A stretch of DNA of 6,940 nt. Origin: Magnetococcales bacterium. GTDB taxonomy: Bacteria; Pseudomonadota; Magnetococcia; Magnetococcales; Magnetaquicoccaceae. The position numbers and the translations under genes are program-made. Each line of letters starts with the position of its first letter. Within the stretch, counting starts at the first letter, position 1. The stretch is taken from assembly GCA_015228895.1 (NCBI GenBank), contig JADGCR010000119.1:1-6940 (forward strand), written 5' to 3'. Shown here one piece after another: positions 1 through 6,848 of the stretch. The notes below the pieces were generated by a model that saw only the letters and a list, made by a program, of their open reading frames with translations, searched no databases and had not been told where the DNA came from.

Positions 1-2
1 TC

Positions 3-1052
3 AAGCTGGCCGCGCTCCTGCTCTGGTGGTTCGCCGGGGGGTTCCCCTGGCTGGACCGGCTGGTGGCCGCCCTGGAATTCGGCGTGCTGGGGGGCGGCGT
101 GGCCTACATCGGCGTATTGCTGCTGCTCTCCAAGCTGATCTCCATGCCGTTCAAGATCTACGGCACCTTCGTGGTGGAGGCCCGCCACGGTTTCAACAAA
201 ACCACCCCCGCCACCTTCATCGGCGACCGGGCCAAGGGATTGCTGCTCTCGCTGGTGCTGGGGGGCCCCTTCCTGATCGCGGTGCTGTTCTTCTTTCAGT
301 ATACCGGGGAACGCGCCTGGCTGGCCTGCTGGGGCACGGCGACCGCCTTCCTGTTGTTCATCCAGTACATCGCCCCGATCCGGCTGATGCCCCTGTTCAA
401 CCGCTTCACCCCCCTGCCGGACAGCCCGTTGCGGCGGGAGATTCTGGACTATGCCCACAGGGTCCGGATCCCCCTGGCCAACGTCTTCGTCATGGACGGC
501 TCCCGCCGTTCCACCCGGACCAACGCCTTTGTGACCGGCTTCGGCCACCATCGCCGCATCGTCCTGTTCGACACCCTGATCGCCCGTTACACCACATCCG
601 AAGTGGTGGCGGTGCTGGCCCATGAAATGGGACACAACCACTTGCGGCACATCCCCCGCATGACCCTGTTCGCCGTGGCCCATCTTGGGGTCCTGTGCGC
701 CCTGCTGGCGATGGCCATGGGCGTTCCGGAACTCCATCGCGCCTTCCACATGGAGCATGTCACCCTGCATGGAGGATTGATCTTCTTCATGCTGCTGGTG
801 GTGCCGCTGGATCTGCTCACGGGTCCCGTCATGAAAGCCATTTCCCGCCGGTTCGAATACGCCGCCGACCACTTCGCCGCCACCACCCTCCCGGACCCGG
901 AGCCTCTGTTGTCGGCCTTCAAGAAAATGGCGGCGGACCATCTGGCCCATCTGACCCCCCACCCGCTGCACGTTTTCCTCCACCACGCCCACCCTCCCCT
1001 GCTCAAACGCATCGAGGCCATCCGGCGCGGGAAACGGGGTCTGGACGAATAA
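3..1052 (+). CDS. Ste24/CAAX-prenyl-protease-like M48 zinc metallopeptidase, 5' partial
   Basis: This is an integral-membrane zinc endopeptidase of family M48, cut by the window edge: the frame is open from base 3, giving 349 visible residues where bacterial Ste24-like proteins usually have a little over 400. An internal GTG at 63 is possible but cuts into the membrane domain, so I treat the gene as partial. Counting from base 3, the zinc motif HEMGH is at residues 207-211, with the second-site glutamate in EYAAD at 285-289 and an HPPLLKRI motif near 330. The stretch GSRRSTRTNAF before the zinc motif is typical of Ste24 rather than HtpX. Hydrophobic segments lie near nt 90-150, 235-300, 310-375, 660-720 and 775-835. 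In eukaryotes the family processes CAAX proteins; in bacteria a role in membrane-protein quality control is more likely, but that is inference. No intrinsic terminator follows. Confidence 0.92.
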   Translation, partial: KLAALLLWWFAGGFPWLDRLVAALEFGVLGGGVAYIGVLLLLSKLISMPFKIYGTFVVEARHGFNKTTPATFIGDRAKGLLLSLVLGGPFLIAVLFFFQYTGERAWLACWGTATAFLLFIQYIAPIRLMPLFNRFTPLPDSPLRREILDYAHRVRIPLANVFVMDGSRRSTRTNAFVTGFGHHRRIVLFDTLIARYTTSEVVAVLAHEMGHNHLRHIPRMTLFAVAHLGVLCALLAMAMGVPELHRAFHMEHVTLHGGLIFFMLLVVPLDLLTGPVMKAISRRFEYAADHFAATTLPDPEPLLSAFKKMAADHLAHLTPHPLHVFLHHAHPPLLKRIEAIRRGKRGLDE

Positions 1053-1194
1053 AAATTTTTTATAAGATATTTACTTTGCTGGCGGTTCACGGGGTTTTAC
1101 TGTATACAAAACGCCATCAGGCAGGCAGGCGCATAAAAAAGTGCTGCAATGTCATTTCCATGACGACGGTTTGTTACATGCCAAGGAGACCAGC
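1053..1194 (+). promoter_or_regulatory. AT-rich leader upstream of the polyphosphate kinase gene
   Basis: These 142 bases are clearly more AT-rich than the flanking genes and probably hold the promoter of the polyphosphate kinase gene. I cannot place it with confidence: TATACA at 1103-1108 resembles a -10 box, but the best -35 match, TTGCTG at 1076-1081, is 21 bases away, which is too far. Other visible structure is an 8-base palindrome TGTATACA (1101-1108), a short CAGG tandem (1118-1130) and a small inverted repeat GTCAT-TTCC-ATGAC (1151-1164) just before the ribosome binding site. None of these matches a regulator I can name. The region contains no gene. Confidence 0.3.
1183..1188 (+). promoter_or_regulatory. 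Ribosome binding site fixing the polyphosphate kinase start
   Basis: AAGGAG lies six bases before the ATG at 1195. It decides that ATG against the in-frame GTG at 1141, which has no comparable site and would add 18 residues that do not resemble the family. Confidence 0.8.
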
Positions 1195-2151
1195 ATGACG
1201 GATCAAGAGGAATTGAAGTTGGAAGATGGTGACGACAAGGAACCCAAGGAACCCAAAGAATCCAAAGCCAAAGAACCCAAGGAACCCAAGGTCAAGGCTG
1301 AAAAGGAACACCATGAACTTCCGCTGACCATCGACGAGAAGACGGGCAAAAAGAAAAAAGTCGCCAAAATGAGCGAAGAGGCCTATCTCAAAGAGTTGTC
1401 CAGACTGCATGTGGAACTGGTCAAACTCCAAGAGTGGATCAAAATCAAAGGGCTCAAGGTGGTGGTTCTTTTCGAGGGCCGTGACGCCGCGGGCAAGGGC
1501 GGGGTGATCAAGCGCATCACCGAGCCGTTAAGCCCCCGCATCGCCAGAGTGGTGGCCCTGGGAACCCCGACGGAACGGGAAAAGACCCAATGGTATTTTC
1601 AACGCTATGTCCCCCACCTCCCCGCCGCCGGCGAAATGGTGCTCATGGACCGGAGCTGGTACAATCGCGCCGGAGTGGAACGGGTGATGGGGTTCTGCAC
1701 CGAGGAGGAGTATCAGGAATACCTCCGTTCCTGCCCGGAATTCGAGCGCATGCTGGTCCGTTCCGGCATCATTCTCATCAAGTACTGGTTCTCGGTGAGC
1801 GACGAGGAACAGGAAAAACGTTTCCTGAGCCGCACCAAGGATCCCACCAAACAGTGGAAAGTCAGCCCCATGGACCTGGAGTCCCGCATGCGTTGGGAAG
1901 ACTACTCCCGCGCCAAGGACGCCATGTTCGCCTACACGGACATCAAGCAGGTGCCCTGGTATGTGGTGGACGCGGACATCAAGATCCATGCCCGTCTCAA
2001 CTGCATCAGCCATCTGCTGAGCATGATCCCCTACGAGGATCTGCTGACCACCAAAGAACCGATGAAACTGCCGCCCCGGAAGAAATCCTCCGGCTATGTC
2101 CGGCCCCCCATCGACGAGCAGACCTGGGTGCCCTACAAGTATCACGGTTGA
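1195..2151 (+). CDS. ppk2: Polyphosphate kinase 2 (PPK2 family)
   Basis: This cytoplasmic enzyme transfers phosphate between inorganic polyphosphate and nucleoside di- or triphosphates. The 318-residue product has one PPK2 domain. The Walker A loop GRDAAGKGG is at residues 95-103 (K101), Walker B and following motif MDRSWYNR at 151-158, and an Arg/Lys-rich lid region with SRTKDPTKQWKVSPMDLE follows, then the conserved RWEDYSRAKDAMF segment. These motifs match the single-domain group that includes the Pseudomonas PPK2 proteins; whether it prefers GDP, ADP or synthesis versus use of polyphosphate cannot be read here. The first 60 or so residues are highly charged and contain a KEP repeat (15-31) not expected in the core fold. 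The ATG is chosen for its AAGGAG site. It stands alone: leader before it, strong terminator after it. Confidence 0.95.
   Translation: MTDQEELKLEDGDDKEPKEPKESKAKEPKEPKVKAEKEHHELPLTIDEKTGKKKKVAKMSEEAYLKELSRLHVELVKLQEWIKIKGLKVVVLFEGRDAAGKGGVIKRITEPLSPRIARVVALGTPTEREKTQWYFQRYVPHLPAAGEMVLMDRSWYNRAGVERVMGFCTEEEYQEYLRSCPEFERMLVRSGIILIKYWFSVSDEEQEKRFLSRTKDPTKQWKVSPMDLESRMRWEDYSRAKDAMFAYTDIKQVPWYVVDADIKIHARLNCISHLLSMIPYEDLLTTKEPMKLPPRKKSSGYVRPPIDEQTWVPYKYHG
1237..1287 (+). repeat. 9-base tandem repeat encoding Lys-Glu-Pro units
   Basis: Five near-copies of AAGGAACCC (AAAGAATCC and AAAGAACCC variants) lie in frame at 1237, 1246, 1255, 1270 and 1279, with a 6-base AAAGCC (Lys-Ala) interruption at 1264-1269. 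They encode KEP/KES units in the N-terminal tail of the polyphosphate kinase. The unit length is a multiple of three, so copy-number change would keep the frame. The purine-rich composition differs from the rest of the gene. Confidence 0.85.
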
Positions 2152-2174
2152 GCCGGTCGTCTTGTCCGCATCAC

Positions 2175-2208
2175 ACCGGGGGGGTTTTTGTTCCCCCGGT
2201 TTTTTTTT
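2175..2208 (+). terminator. Rho-independent terminator of the polyphosphate kinase gene
   Basis: An 8-base-pair stem pairs ACCGGGGG (2175-2182) with CCCCCGGT (2193-2200) around a 10-base loop, and the stem runs into nine consecutive T residues (2200-2208). It starts 23 bases after the kinase stop codon. It should end that transcript and separates it from the TPR gene downstream. Confidence 0.93.
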
Positions 2209-2246
2209 GCCTGGAACGACACCTTGCCATGGGAGCGGTTGCCTTC

Positions 2247-4031
2247 ATGATCCACGAACAGCTTCTGCGACAGGCGGTCGCCCATCACCGGGCCGGACGT
2301 TCGCAAGAGGCCGAACGCCTCTACCTGGAGATCCTGCGCACCCGCCCCGACCACCCGGACGCGCGGCACAATCTGGGCGTTCTGGCCATGCAGACGGGTC
2401 GTCCCCACGTGGGACTGCCCCATCTGCAGACCGCCCTGCGAACGGCTCCCGAGGTGGACCAGTACCATTTGAGCTGTCTGGACGCCCTGCTCCAGTGTGG
2501 TCTGACGGAGGAGGCCCGGCAACTGCTGGCCCGGTGGCAGCCCTCCGGACACCCCCTCGACTCCCCCCCGCAGGAGGAGATGCAGGCGTTGGTGAGCCTG
2601 TACCAGCAGCGCCGTTACGCGGAAATGGAGTGCATGGCCCGCGACCTGCGAGACCGCTACTTCCGGGACGGTTTTGGCTGGAAGGTGTTGGGTTTGGCGC
2701 TCAAGCTGCAAGGACGTCTGGAGGAGGCCTGGATCCTGTTGCAAAAAGCCGCCGAACTGCTGCCAGAGGACGGGGAGACAGCCAACTATCTGGGCATGAT
2801 CCGTCATCAGCAGGGACGTTGGGAGGAGGCCGAGCGCTGTTATCGTCAAGCCTTGACCTGGCTGCCGGACTACGCGGAGGGCCATTACAATCTGGGCATC
2901 ACCCTCCAGGACCAGGGACGGCTTGCGGAGGCGGAGGCCCATTACCGTCGGGCTTTGGCCCTTCGCGCAGATTACGTCAAACCCTGGAACAATCTGGGCA
3001 ATCTTCTGAAAGAGCAGGCGCGTTTCGTCGAGGCGGAGGAGGCCTTGCTCCAGGCCGTGGGCCTCCAGCCGGAGCTGGTGGACGCCCAGTGGAACCTCGC
3101 TCTGCTGTATCTCTCCCAGGGCCGTTACCAGGAGGGGTGGCCCCTGCACGAAACCCGCCATCACCCGGACAAGACCGACCGGAAGACCCTGCCCATCGAC
3201 GTGCCTTTCCCCATGTGGCGGGGAGAGGATTTGACCGGACGCACCCTGTTGCTGACGCAGGAGCAGGGACTGGGGGATCAGATACAATTCTTTCGTTATG
3301 TGTCCCGCTTGAAAGCCATGGGGGTCAAAAGGATCACCCTGGTCTGTCTGGCCCCCCTCGAAGCGCTGTTCGCCGCCCAGCCGGAGGTGGATCAGGTTCT
3401 GGTCAAGGAGACTCTCCAGAACTATCCGCAACACGACTATTGGAGCTTTCTGCTCTCCCTCCCCCTGCGTTTGGGAACCACGCCGGAGACCATTCCCGCC
3501 ACGCTGCCGTATTTGCGGGCCCCCATGGATCGCCTGAGCCGCTGGGGAGACCTGGTGCCCGGTCGGGGATTCCGGGTGGGACTGGTTTGGAAAGGCAACC
3601 CCAAACACAGCAACGACGCCCACCGTTCCCTGCCGGGTCTGCTGCCTCTGGTGCCCCTGGGGTCGGTGCCCGGGGTGGTTTTGATCAGTCTGCAAAAGGA
3701 GAACGGGGAGGAGGCCAGCCACCCCCCCCCTGGTTTGACCCTGCTCAATCCGGGGGCGGCCATCGGGGATTGCGCCGACACGGCGGCCCTTGTGGCCCAT
3801 CTGGATCTGGTGATCAGCGTCGATTCCGCCGTCGCCCATCTGGCCGGAGCCATGGGAAAACCGTGCTGGGTGATGCTCTCCGCCGTGGGGACCGATTGGC
3901 GCTGGCTGCACGACCGCGCCGACTCCCCCTGGTATCCGGGTTGCATGCGTCTTTTCCGGCAAGGCGCCCCGGAGGAGTGGTCCGAGGTGGTGGAGCGGAT
4001 GGCGTCGGCGTTGGAAAGATGGGTCTCCTGA
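2247..4031 (+). CDS. TPR-repeat protein with C-terminal GT9/heptosyltransferase-like domain
   Basis: The 594-residue product has two parts. Residues about 3-310 are tetratricopeptide repeats, clearest at 179-212, 213-246 and 247-280 (pattern NLG...QGR..EAE..YR.AL...P); the segment around residues 75-145 is more degenerate. Residues about 330-590 look like a GT-B glycosyltransferase domain of the GT9 type: QEQGLGDQIQFFRY at 338-351, GLVWKGNP at 445-452, and VDSAVAHLAGAMGKP from 525, the usual nucleotide-sugar-side motif. Such TPR-transferase fusions are common in environmental proteobacteria and broadly recall O-GlcNAc transferase architecture; donor and acceptor are unknown. No signal peptide or membrane segment is seen, so it is probably cytoplasmic. 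The start is uncertain: ATG 2247 has GGAG 11 bases before it; ATG 2229 would add six residues but has a weaker site. The frame is open upstream through the terminator, which is not meaningful. The cyclase gene follows after 88 bases. Confidence 0.88.
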   Translation: MIHEQLLRQAVAHHRAGRSQEAERLYLEILRTRPDHPDARHNLGVLAMQTGRPHVGLPHLQTALRTAPEVDQYHLSCLDALLQCGLTEEARQLLARWQPSGHPLDSPPQEEMQALVSLYQQRRYAEMECMARDLRDRYFRDGFGWKVLGLALKLQGRLEEAWILLQKAAELLPEDGETANYLGMIRHQQGRWEEAERCYRQALTWLPDYAEGHYNLGITLQDQGRLAEAEAHYRRALALRADYVKPWNNLGNLLKEQARFVEAEEALLQAVGLQPELVDAQWNLALLYLSQGRYQEGWPLHETRHHPDKTDRKTLPIDVPFPMWRGEDLTGRTLLLTQEQGLGDQIQFFRYVSRLKAMGVKRITLVCLAPLEALFAAQPEVDQVLVKETLQNYPQHDYWSFLLSLPLRLGTTPETIPATLPYLRAPMDRLSRWGDLVPGRGFRVGLVWKGNPKHSNDAHRSLPGLLPLVPLGSVPGVVLISLQKENGEEASHPPPGLTLLNPGAAIGDCADTAALVAHLDLVISVDSAVAHLAGAMGKPCWVMLSAVGTDWRWLHDRADSPWYPGCMRLFRQGAPEEWSEVVERMASALERWVS

Positions 4032-4119
4032 GCTTTTTCATGGACGACGGAGGTGCGACCCATTATGCTGTGTCATGCTCTTCAAGTCGTCATGCCTGCC
4101 GCATTGAGGTGGTATCGAT

Positions 4120-5877
4120 ATGTTGGACGAAGCGATACAGGACTGGGACCGCCCGGTCGCCATCGGCGAGAGAATCTGGTGGGTGGGAAACCCATTGCGG
4201 GACGATGTTTTTCAATGTCACACCTACCTGATCGAGAACGGGGAGAATTCCATCCTGATCGATCCCGGTTCGATGATCCATTTTGCCGTCATGGTGCGCA
4301 AGGTGGAGGAGGTGATCCCGTTCTCCCAGGTGCGCTGGATCATCTGTCAGCACCAGGATCCGGACATCACCGCCAGCCTTCCCGCCCTGGACCGGATGAT
4401 CACCCGTCCGGACGCGGCCATTCTGACCCACTGGCGCGCGATCGCCCTGTTGAAACACTACGACATCAAACTCCCCTTCCAGTGTATCGAGAAGATGGGG
4501 TGGCGCCTGAACACCGGGGGTCGTCAACTCACCTTCGTCTTCACCCCCTATCTCCATTTTCCCGGAGCCTTCTGCACCTACGACGAAGCGGACCGGATTC
4601 TGTTTTCCAGCGATCTGTTCGGCGGTTTTACCGACCAGTGGCAGTTGTACGCCCAGGACGAATCCTATTTCGAGGCCATCCGTCCCTTCCACGAACATTA
4701 CATGCCCTCCCAGACCATCCTGTTCGACGGGCTGGTGAAACTCGCTCCCCTGTCGATCCGCCTGATCGCCCCGCAACACGGCTCGATCATTCCGGAACAT
4801 CTGGTCCACTACATGATCGACCACCTGAAGGAACTGGATTGCGGTCTGTTCTCCCTGGCGCAGAGCAATACGGATATCCAGCGGCTGTCGCGCCTGAACT
4901 TGTTGCTGCGCAAGTTCTTCAAGGATCTGGTGTTCGTCAAGGAGTTCCGCGTGGTTCTGGAGACCCTGGCGGAACTGGCGGGACAACTGCTGCCCCTGGA
5001 CCGTCTGGAGATCTACTGGCAGTTGGAGGAGGGGGCCTTTTTGCTCTGGTCCAGGGAGCATCTGTACCAGCGTCGCCAGGAGGCCCCCCACGACGAGGTG
5101 GCCAAACTGTTCCTGCCCCAGGAGGAGATCCCGGACTGGTCGGTGCGGGGGGTCTATCTCTGCATCATGGAGGACGAGGGGCAACCCGCCCTGGTCTTGC
5201 ATCTGCGGGACTCGGACAATGGCGTCCTGCGCGGGTTGGCGTTGCTGCGTCTCTCCCGTCCGGTGGTGCTGACCCAGGAGGAGGGCCGGATTCTCAGCCG
5301 CATGGGCGAGGCCCTGAGTGTGGCCGCCATGCGGGAAATCCTCTACCACCATCTGGAAGGGGAGCGGCAACGCTACTACGAGCGGTCGATCCGGGACCCG
5401 TTGACCCAGCTTTACACCCGCTTTTATCTGCGGGAATCCGCCGCGCGACTCTTCGAGATGCAGGACCGGGATACCAACATCCAGCTCTCCCTCGCCATGT
5501 TCGATCTGGATCATTTCAAGAGCGTCAACGACACCTTCGGTCATGGTGCGGGGGATCAGGTGCTCAGCGCCCTGGGCAAGCTGCTGCTGGCGGAGACCCG
5601 CACGCTGGATATCCCGGTGCGCATGGGGGGGGAGGAGTTTCTGTTGCTCATGGTGGGTTCGGGGGCCAGGGAGGCCAGAGAGGTGGCGGAACGCATCCGG
5701 GTGCTGGTGGAGCGGTTGGAGTTGCCCGGCGCGCTGGAGGGGCGGCGGTTCACCATCAGCGTCGGCGTGGGCCTGCGTCATCCACGGGAGAGCCTGGAAG
5801 CGGCGATGGAAAAGGCCGACGCGGCTCTCTATCAAGCCAAGCACACCGGTCGCAATCGGGTGCTGATGGCATCGTGA
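4120..5877 (+). CDS. Flavodiiron/ODP-like metallo-beta-lactamase - GAF-like - GGDEF diguanylate cyclase
   Basis: This 585-residue soluble protein probably makes c-di-GMP under control of a metal-centre sensor. Residues about 15-245 form a metallo-beta-lactamase domain of the flavodiiron type: HQDPD at 78-82, H146 in LHFPG, D165 in SSDLF and H220 in PQHGS, matching in order and nearly in spacing the diiron ligands of flavodiiron proteins. The second-shell change is Ile83 where those proteins usually have His, and Asp80 replaces the usual Glu. Residues about 255-410 look GAF-like, with weaker support, followed by a helix leading into DPLT (426-429). The GGDEF domain has FDLDHFKSVND (461-471), active-site GGEEF (503-507) and an RTLD inhibitory site (494-497), so it appears catalytically competent and product-inhibited. 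No flavodoxin domain or membrane segment is present. GAGGTGG lies seven bases before the ATG. A weak promoter-like pair, TGGACG (4041-4046) and TATGCT (4064-4069), 17 bases apart, sits in the 88-base gap upstream. It may be cotranscribed with the TPR gene. Confidence 0.9.
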   Translation: MLDEAIQDWDRPVAIGERIWWVGNPLRDDVFQCHTYLIENGENSILIDPGSMIHFAVMVRKVEEVIPFSQVRWIICQHQDPDITASLPALDRMITRPDAAILTHWRAIALLKHYDIKLPFQCIEKMGWRLNTGGRQLTFVFTPYLHFPGAFCTYDEADRILFSSDLFGGFTDQWQLYAQDESYFEAIRPFHEHYMPSQTILFDGLVKLAPLSIRLIAPQHGSIIPEHLVHYMIDHLKELDCGLFSLAQSNTDIQRLSRLNLLLRKFFKDLVFVKEFRVVLETLAELAGQLLPLDRLEIYWQLEEGAFLLWSREHLYQRRQEAPHDEVAKLFLPQEEIPDWSVRGVYLCIMEDEGQPALVLHLRDSDNGVLRGLALLRLSRPVVLTQEEGRILSRMGEALSVAAMREILYHHLEGERQRYYERSIRDPLTQLYTRFYLRESAARLFEMQDRDTNIQLSLAMFDLDHFKSVNDTFGHGAGDQVLSALGKLLLAETRTLDIPVRMGGEEFLLLMVGSGAREAREVAERIRVLVERLELPGALEGRRFTISVGVGLRHPRESLEAAMEKADAALYQAKHTGRNRVLMAS

Positions 5878-5879
5878 CC

Positions 5880-6848
5880 CTACAGCCGGTAGAGCCGCTG
5901 CATCGCTTCGGACTCCAGGATGACTTTTCTTAATTGTTCCTTGGCCCACACATCGTGAAACTCGAAGGGGCTGAAATCGTCCGTCAGGAGCATGGCCGGG
6001 GTTCCGGGGGGGAATTGGAACCGTCCGGCGATGAATCGGTTCACGCTCTCCAGGGCGAAGTCGTGCACCCTGCGACCGTTCAGCCGGTCGTGGTCCGGTC
6101 GCCGGAGGGGTCCGTCATAGGCGATGACGACGATGTTGCCGACCCGGTCGGTCTCCAGGGGATCGAAAACCGGCACCAGTTCCACCTGCTCGAAGACCTC
6201 TCCCAGAGTCTTGACCACCGAGGCGGCGATCAGGTTCTCCCGGACCAGAGTGTCGATCATGTTGATGAAGAACACTCCCCGGGGATGCAACCGGGCCTTG
6301 ACCAGACGCATGGCCTCCAGGTTGAGCAGATGACCGGGGGTGGTGTCCCCCGAAAAGGCGTCCATGACCACCTGATCGTAGCGGGCCGTGGAGGAACCCA
6401 GGAAATAACGGGCATCGGCGATGTGGACCCGCTGTTTGGGCTGAAAGGCGAAGTGTCGGCTGGCCAGTTCCACGATCACCGGATCGATCTCCACCACCTC
6501 GGCGCGCACCCCGTTGTTGTCCAGACAACCCGGAACGATGCCGGCCCCCAACCCGATGACCAGGGCGCTTTCAGCCCGGGGTTGCAGCAACTCCCCAAGA
6601 AAACAGATGAAATAGGGATAGGTGACCACCGACAGCCCCTCCGGGTCCACCCCACCCTGGGTCAGGCCGTCGATCAACAGGTTTCTGTGACGGTAGACTC
6701 CCTGGATGAAATCCACCACCTTGATGTCGCCATAGAAGGAGTGGCGCGTCTCCACCACCCGCAGGCTCCGCCCCTGGGAGAGGGTGATCACCTCCCCCTC
6801 CGGCGCGCCGGAGAACCGTGCCGTTCCCCAGACCGCCAGCAGGAGCAT
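5880..6848 (-). CDS. Spermidine-synthase-like methyltransferase-fold protein, start uncertain
   Basis: From the ATG at 6848 the product has 322 residues: a short beta-rich N-terminal part (SFYGDIKVVD at 37-46, LLIDGLTQGG at 57-66) and a Rossmann-type domain with GLGAG at 99-103, EID at 120-122 for ribose binding, AD at 144-145 and MDAFSGD at 162-168. This is the spermidine-synthase-like group. True spermidine synthases carry GGGDGG and a DSTDP-type motif; here the Asp of the first is replaced by Ala, so polyamine synthesis is doubtful. Many relatives are C-terminal halves of proteins fused to a multi-helix membrane transporter-like domain. The frame stays open from 6848 to the window end, and the ATG has no proper ribosome binding site, so the gene may begin outside. 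The residues upstream are Gly-rich rather than hydrophobic, which may reflect bad sequence. It converges on the cyclase gene with a 2-base gap and no terminator between. Confidence 0.8.
   Translation of the reverse strand: MLLLAVWGTARFSGAPEGEVITLSQGRSLRVVETRHSFYGDIKVVDFIQGVYRHRNLLIDGLTQGGVDPEGLSVVTYPYFICFLGELLQPRAESALVIGLGAGIVPGCLDNNGVRAEVVEIDPVIVELASRHFAFQPKQRVHIADARYFLGSSTARYDQVVMDAFSGDTTPGHLLNLEAMRLVKARLHPRGVFFINMIDTLVRENLIAASVVKTLGEVFEQVELVPVFDPLETDRVGNIVVIAYDGPLRRPDHDRLNGRRVHDFALESVNRFIAGRFQFPPGTPAMLLTDDFSPFEFHDVWAKEQLRKVILESEAMQRLYRL

Noticed and set aside
1050..1075. Terminator after the M48 protease (A5-T6 followed by AT-rich sequence)
   Set aside because: The A/T palindrome has no GC-rich stem, so it does not meet the pattern of an intrinsic terminator.
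1098..1118. LexA/SOS-box-like sequence beginning TACTGTATAC
   Set aside because: Only the left half matches CTGT; the right half is CGCC instead of ACAG, so it is not a credible operator.
1141..1194. GTG start at 1141 for polyphosphate kinase
   Set aside because: There is no ribosome binding site for it, whereas the ATG at 1195 has AAGGAG at ideal spacing.
1590..2246. Upstream extension of the TPR frame into the polyphosphate kinase gene, suggesting a fusion protein
   Set aside because: The extension overlaps the kinase in another frame and reads through a strong terminator; it has no family resemblance.
3722..3730. Nine-C run as a possible frameshift or phase-variation tract in the TPR-glycosyltransferase gene
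   Set aside because: The frame is continuous through it, encoding His-Pro-Pro-Pro, with the conserved transferase motifs on both sides in the same frame; similar C and G runs are common in this GC-rich DNA.
2142..3962. 606-codon open frame on the minus strand opposite the TPR-glycosyltransferase gene
   Set aside because: It is a shadow caused by GC-rich third positions: its product is Gln/Gly/His-rich with no recognisable domain, while the plus frame shows clear TPR and transferase motifs.
2096..4231. 711-codon plus-strand open frame overlapping the TPR gene
   Set aside because: The product is Pro/Gly/Arg-rich low complexity, crosses two real gene boundaries and the terminator, and has no domain.
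4053..5949. Long open frames on both strands (about 620 codons each) over the cyclase gene
   Set aside because: Both lack motifs and have biased composition; the 4120-5877 frame has complete metallo-beta-lactamase and GGDEF motifs.
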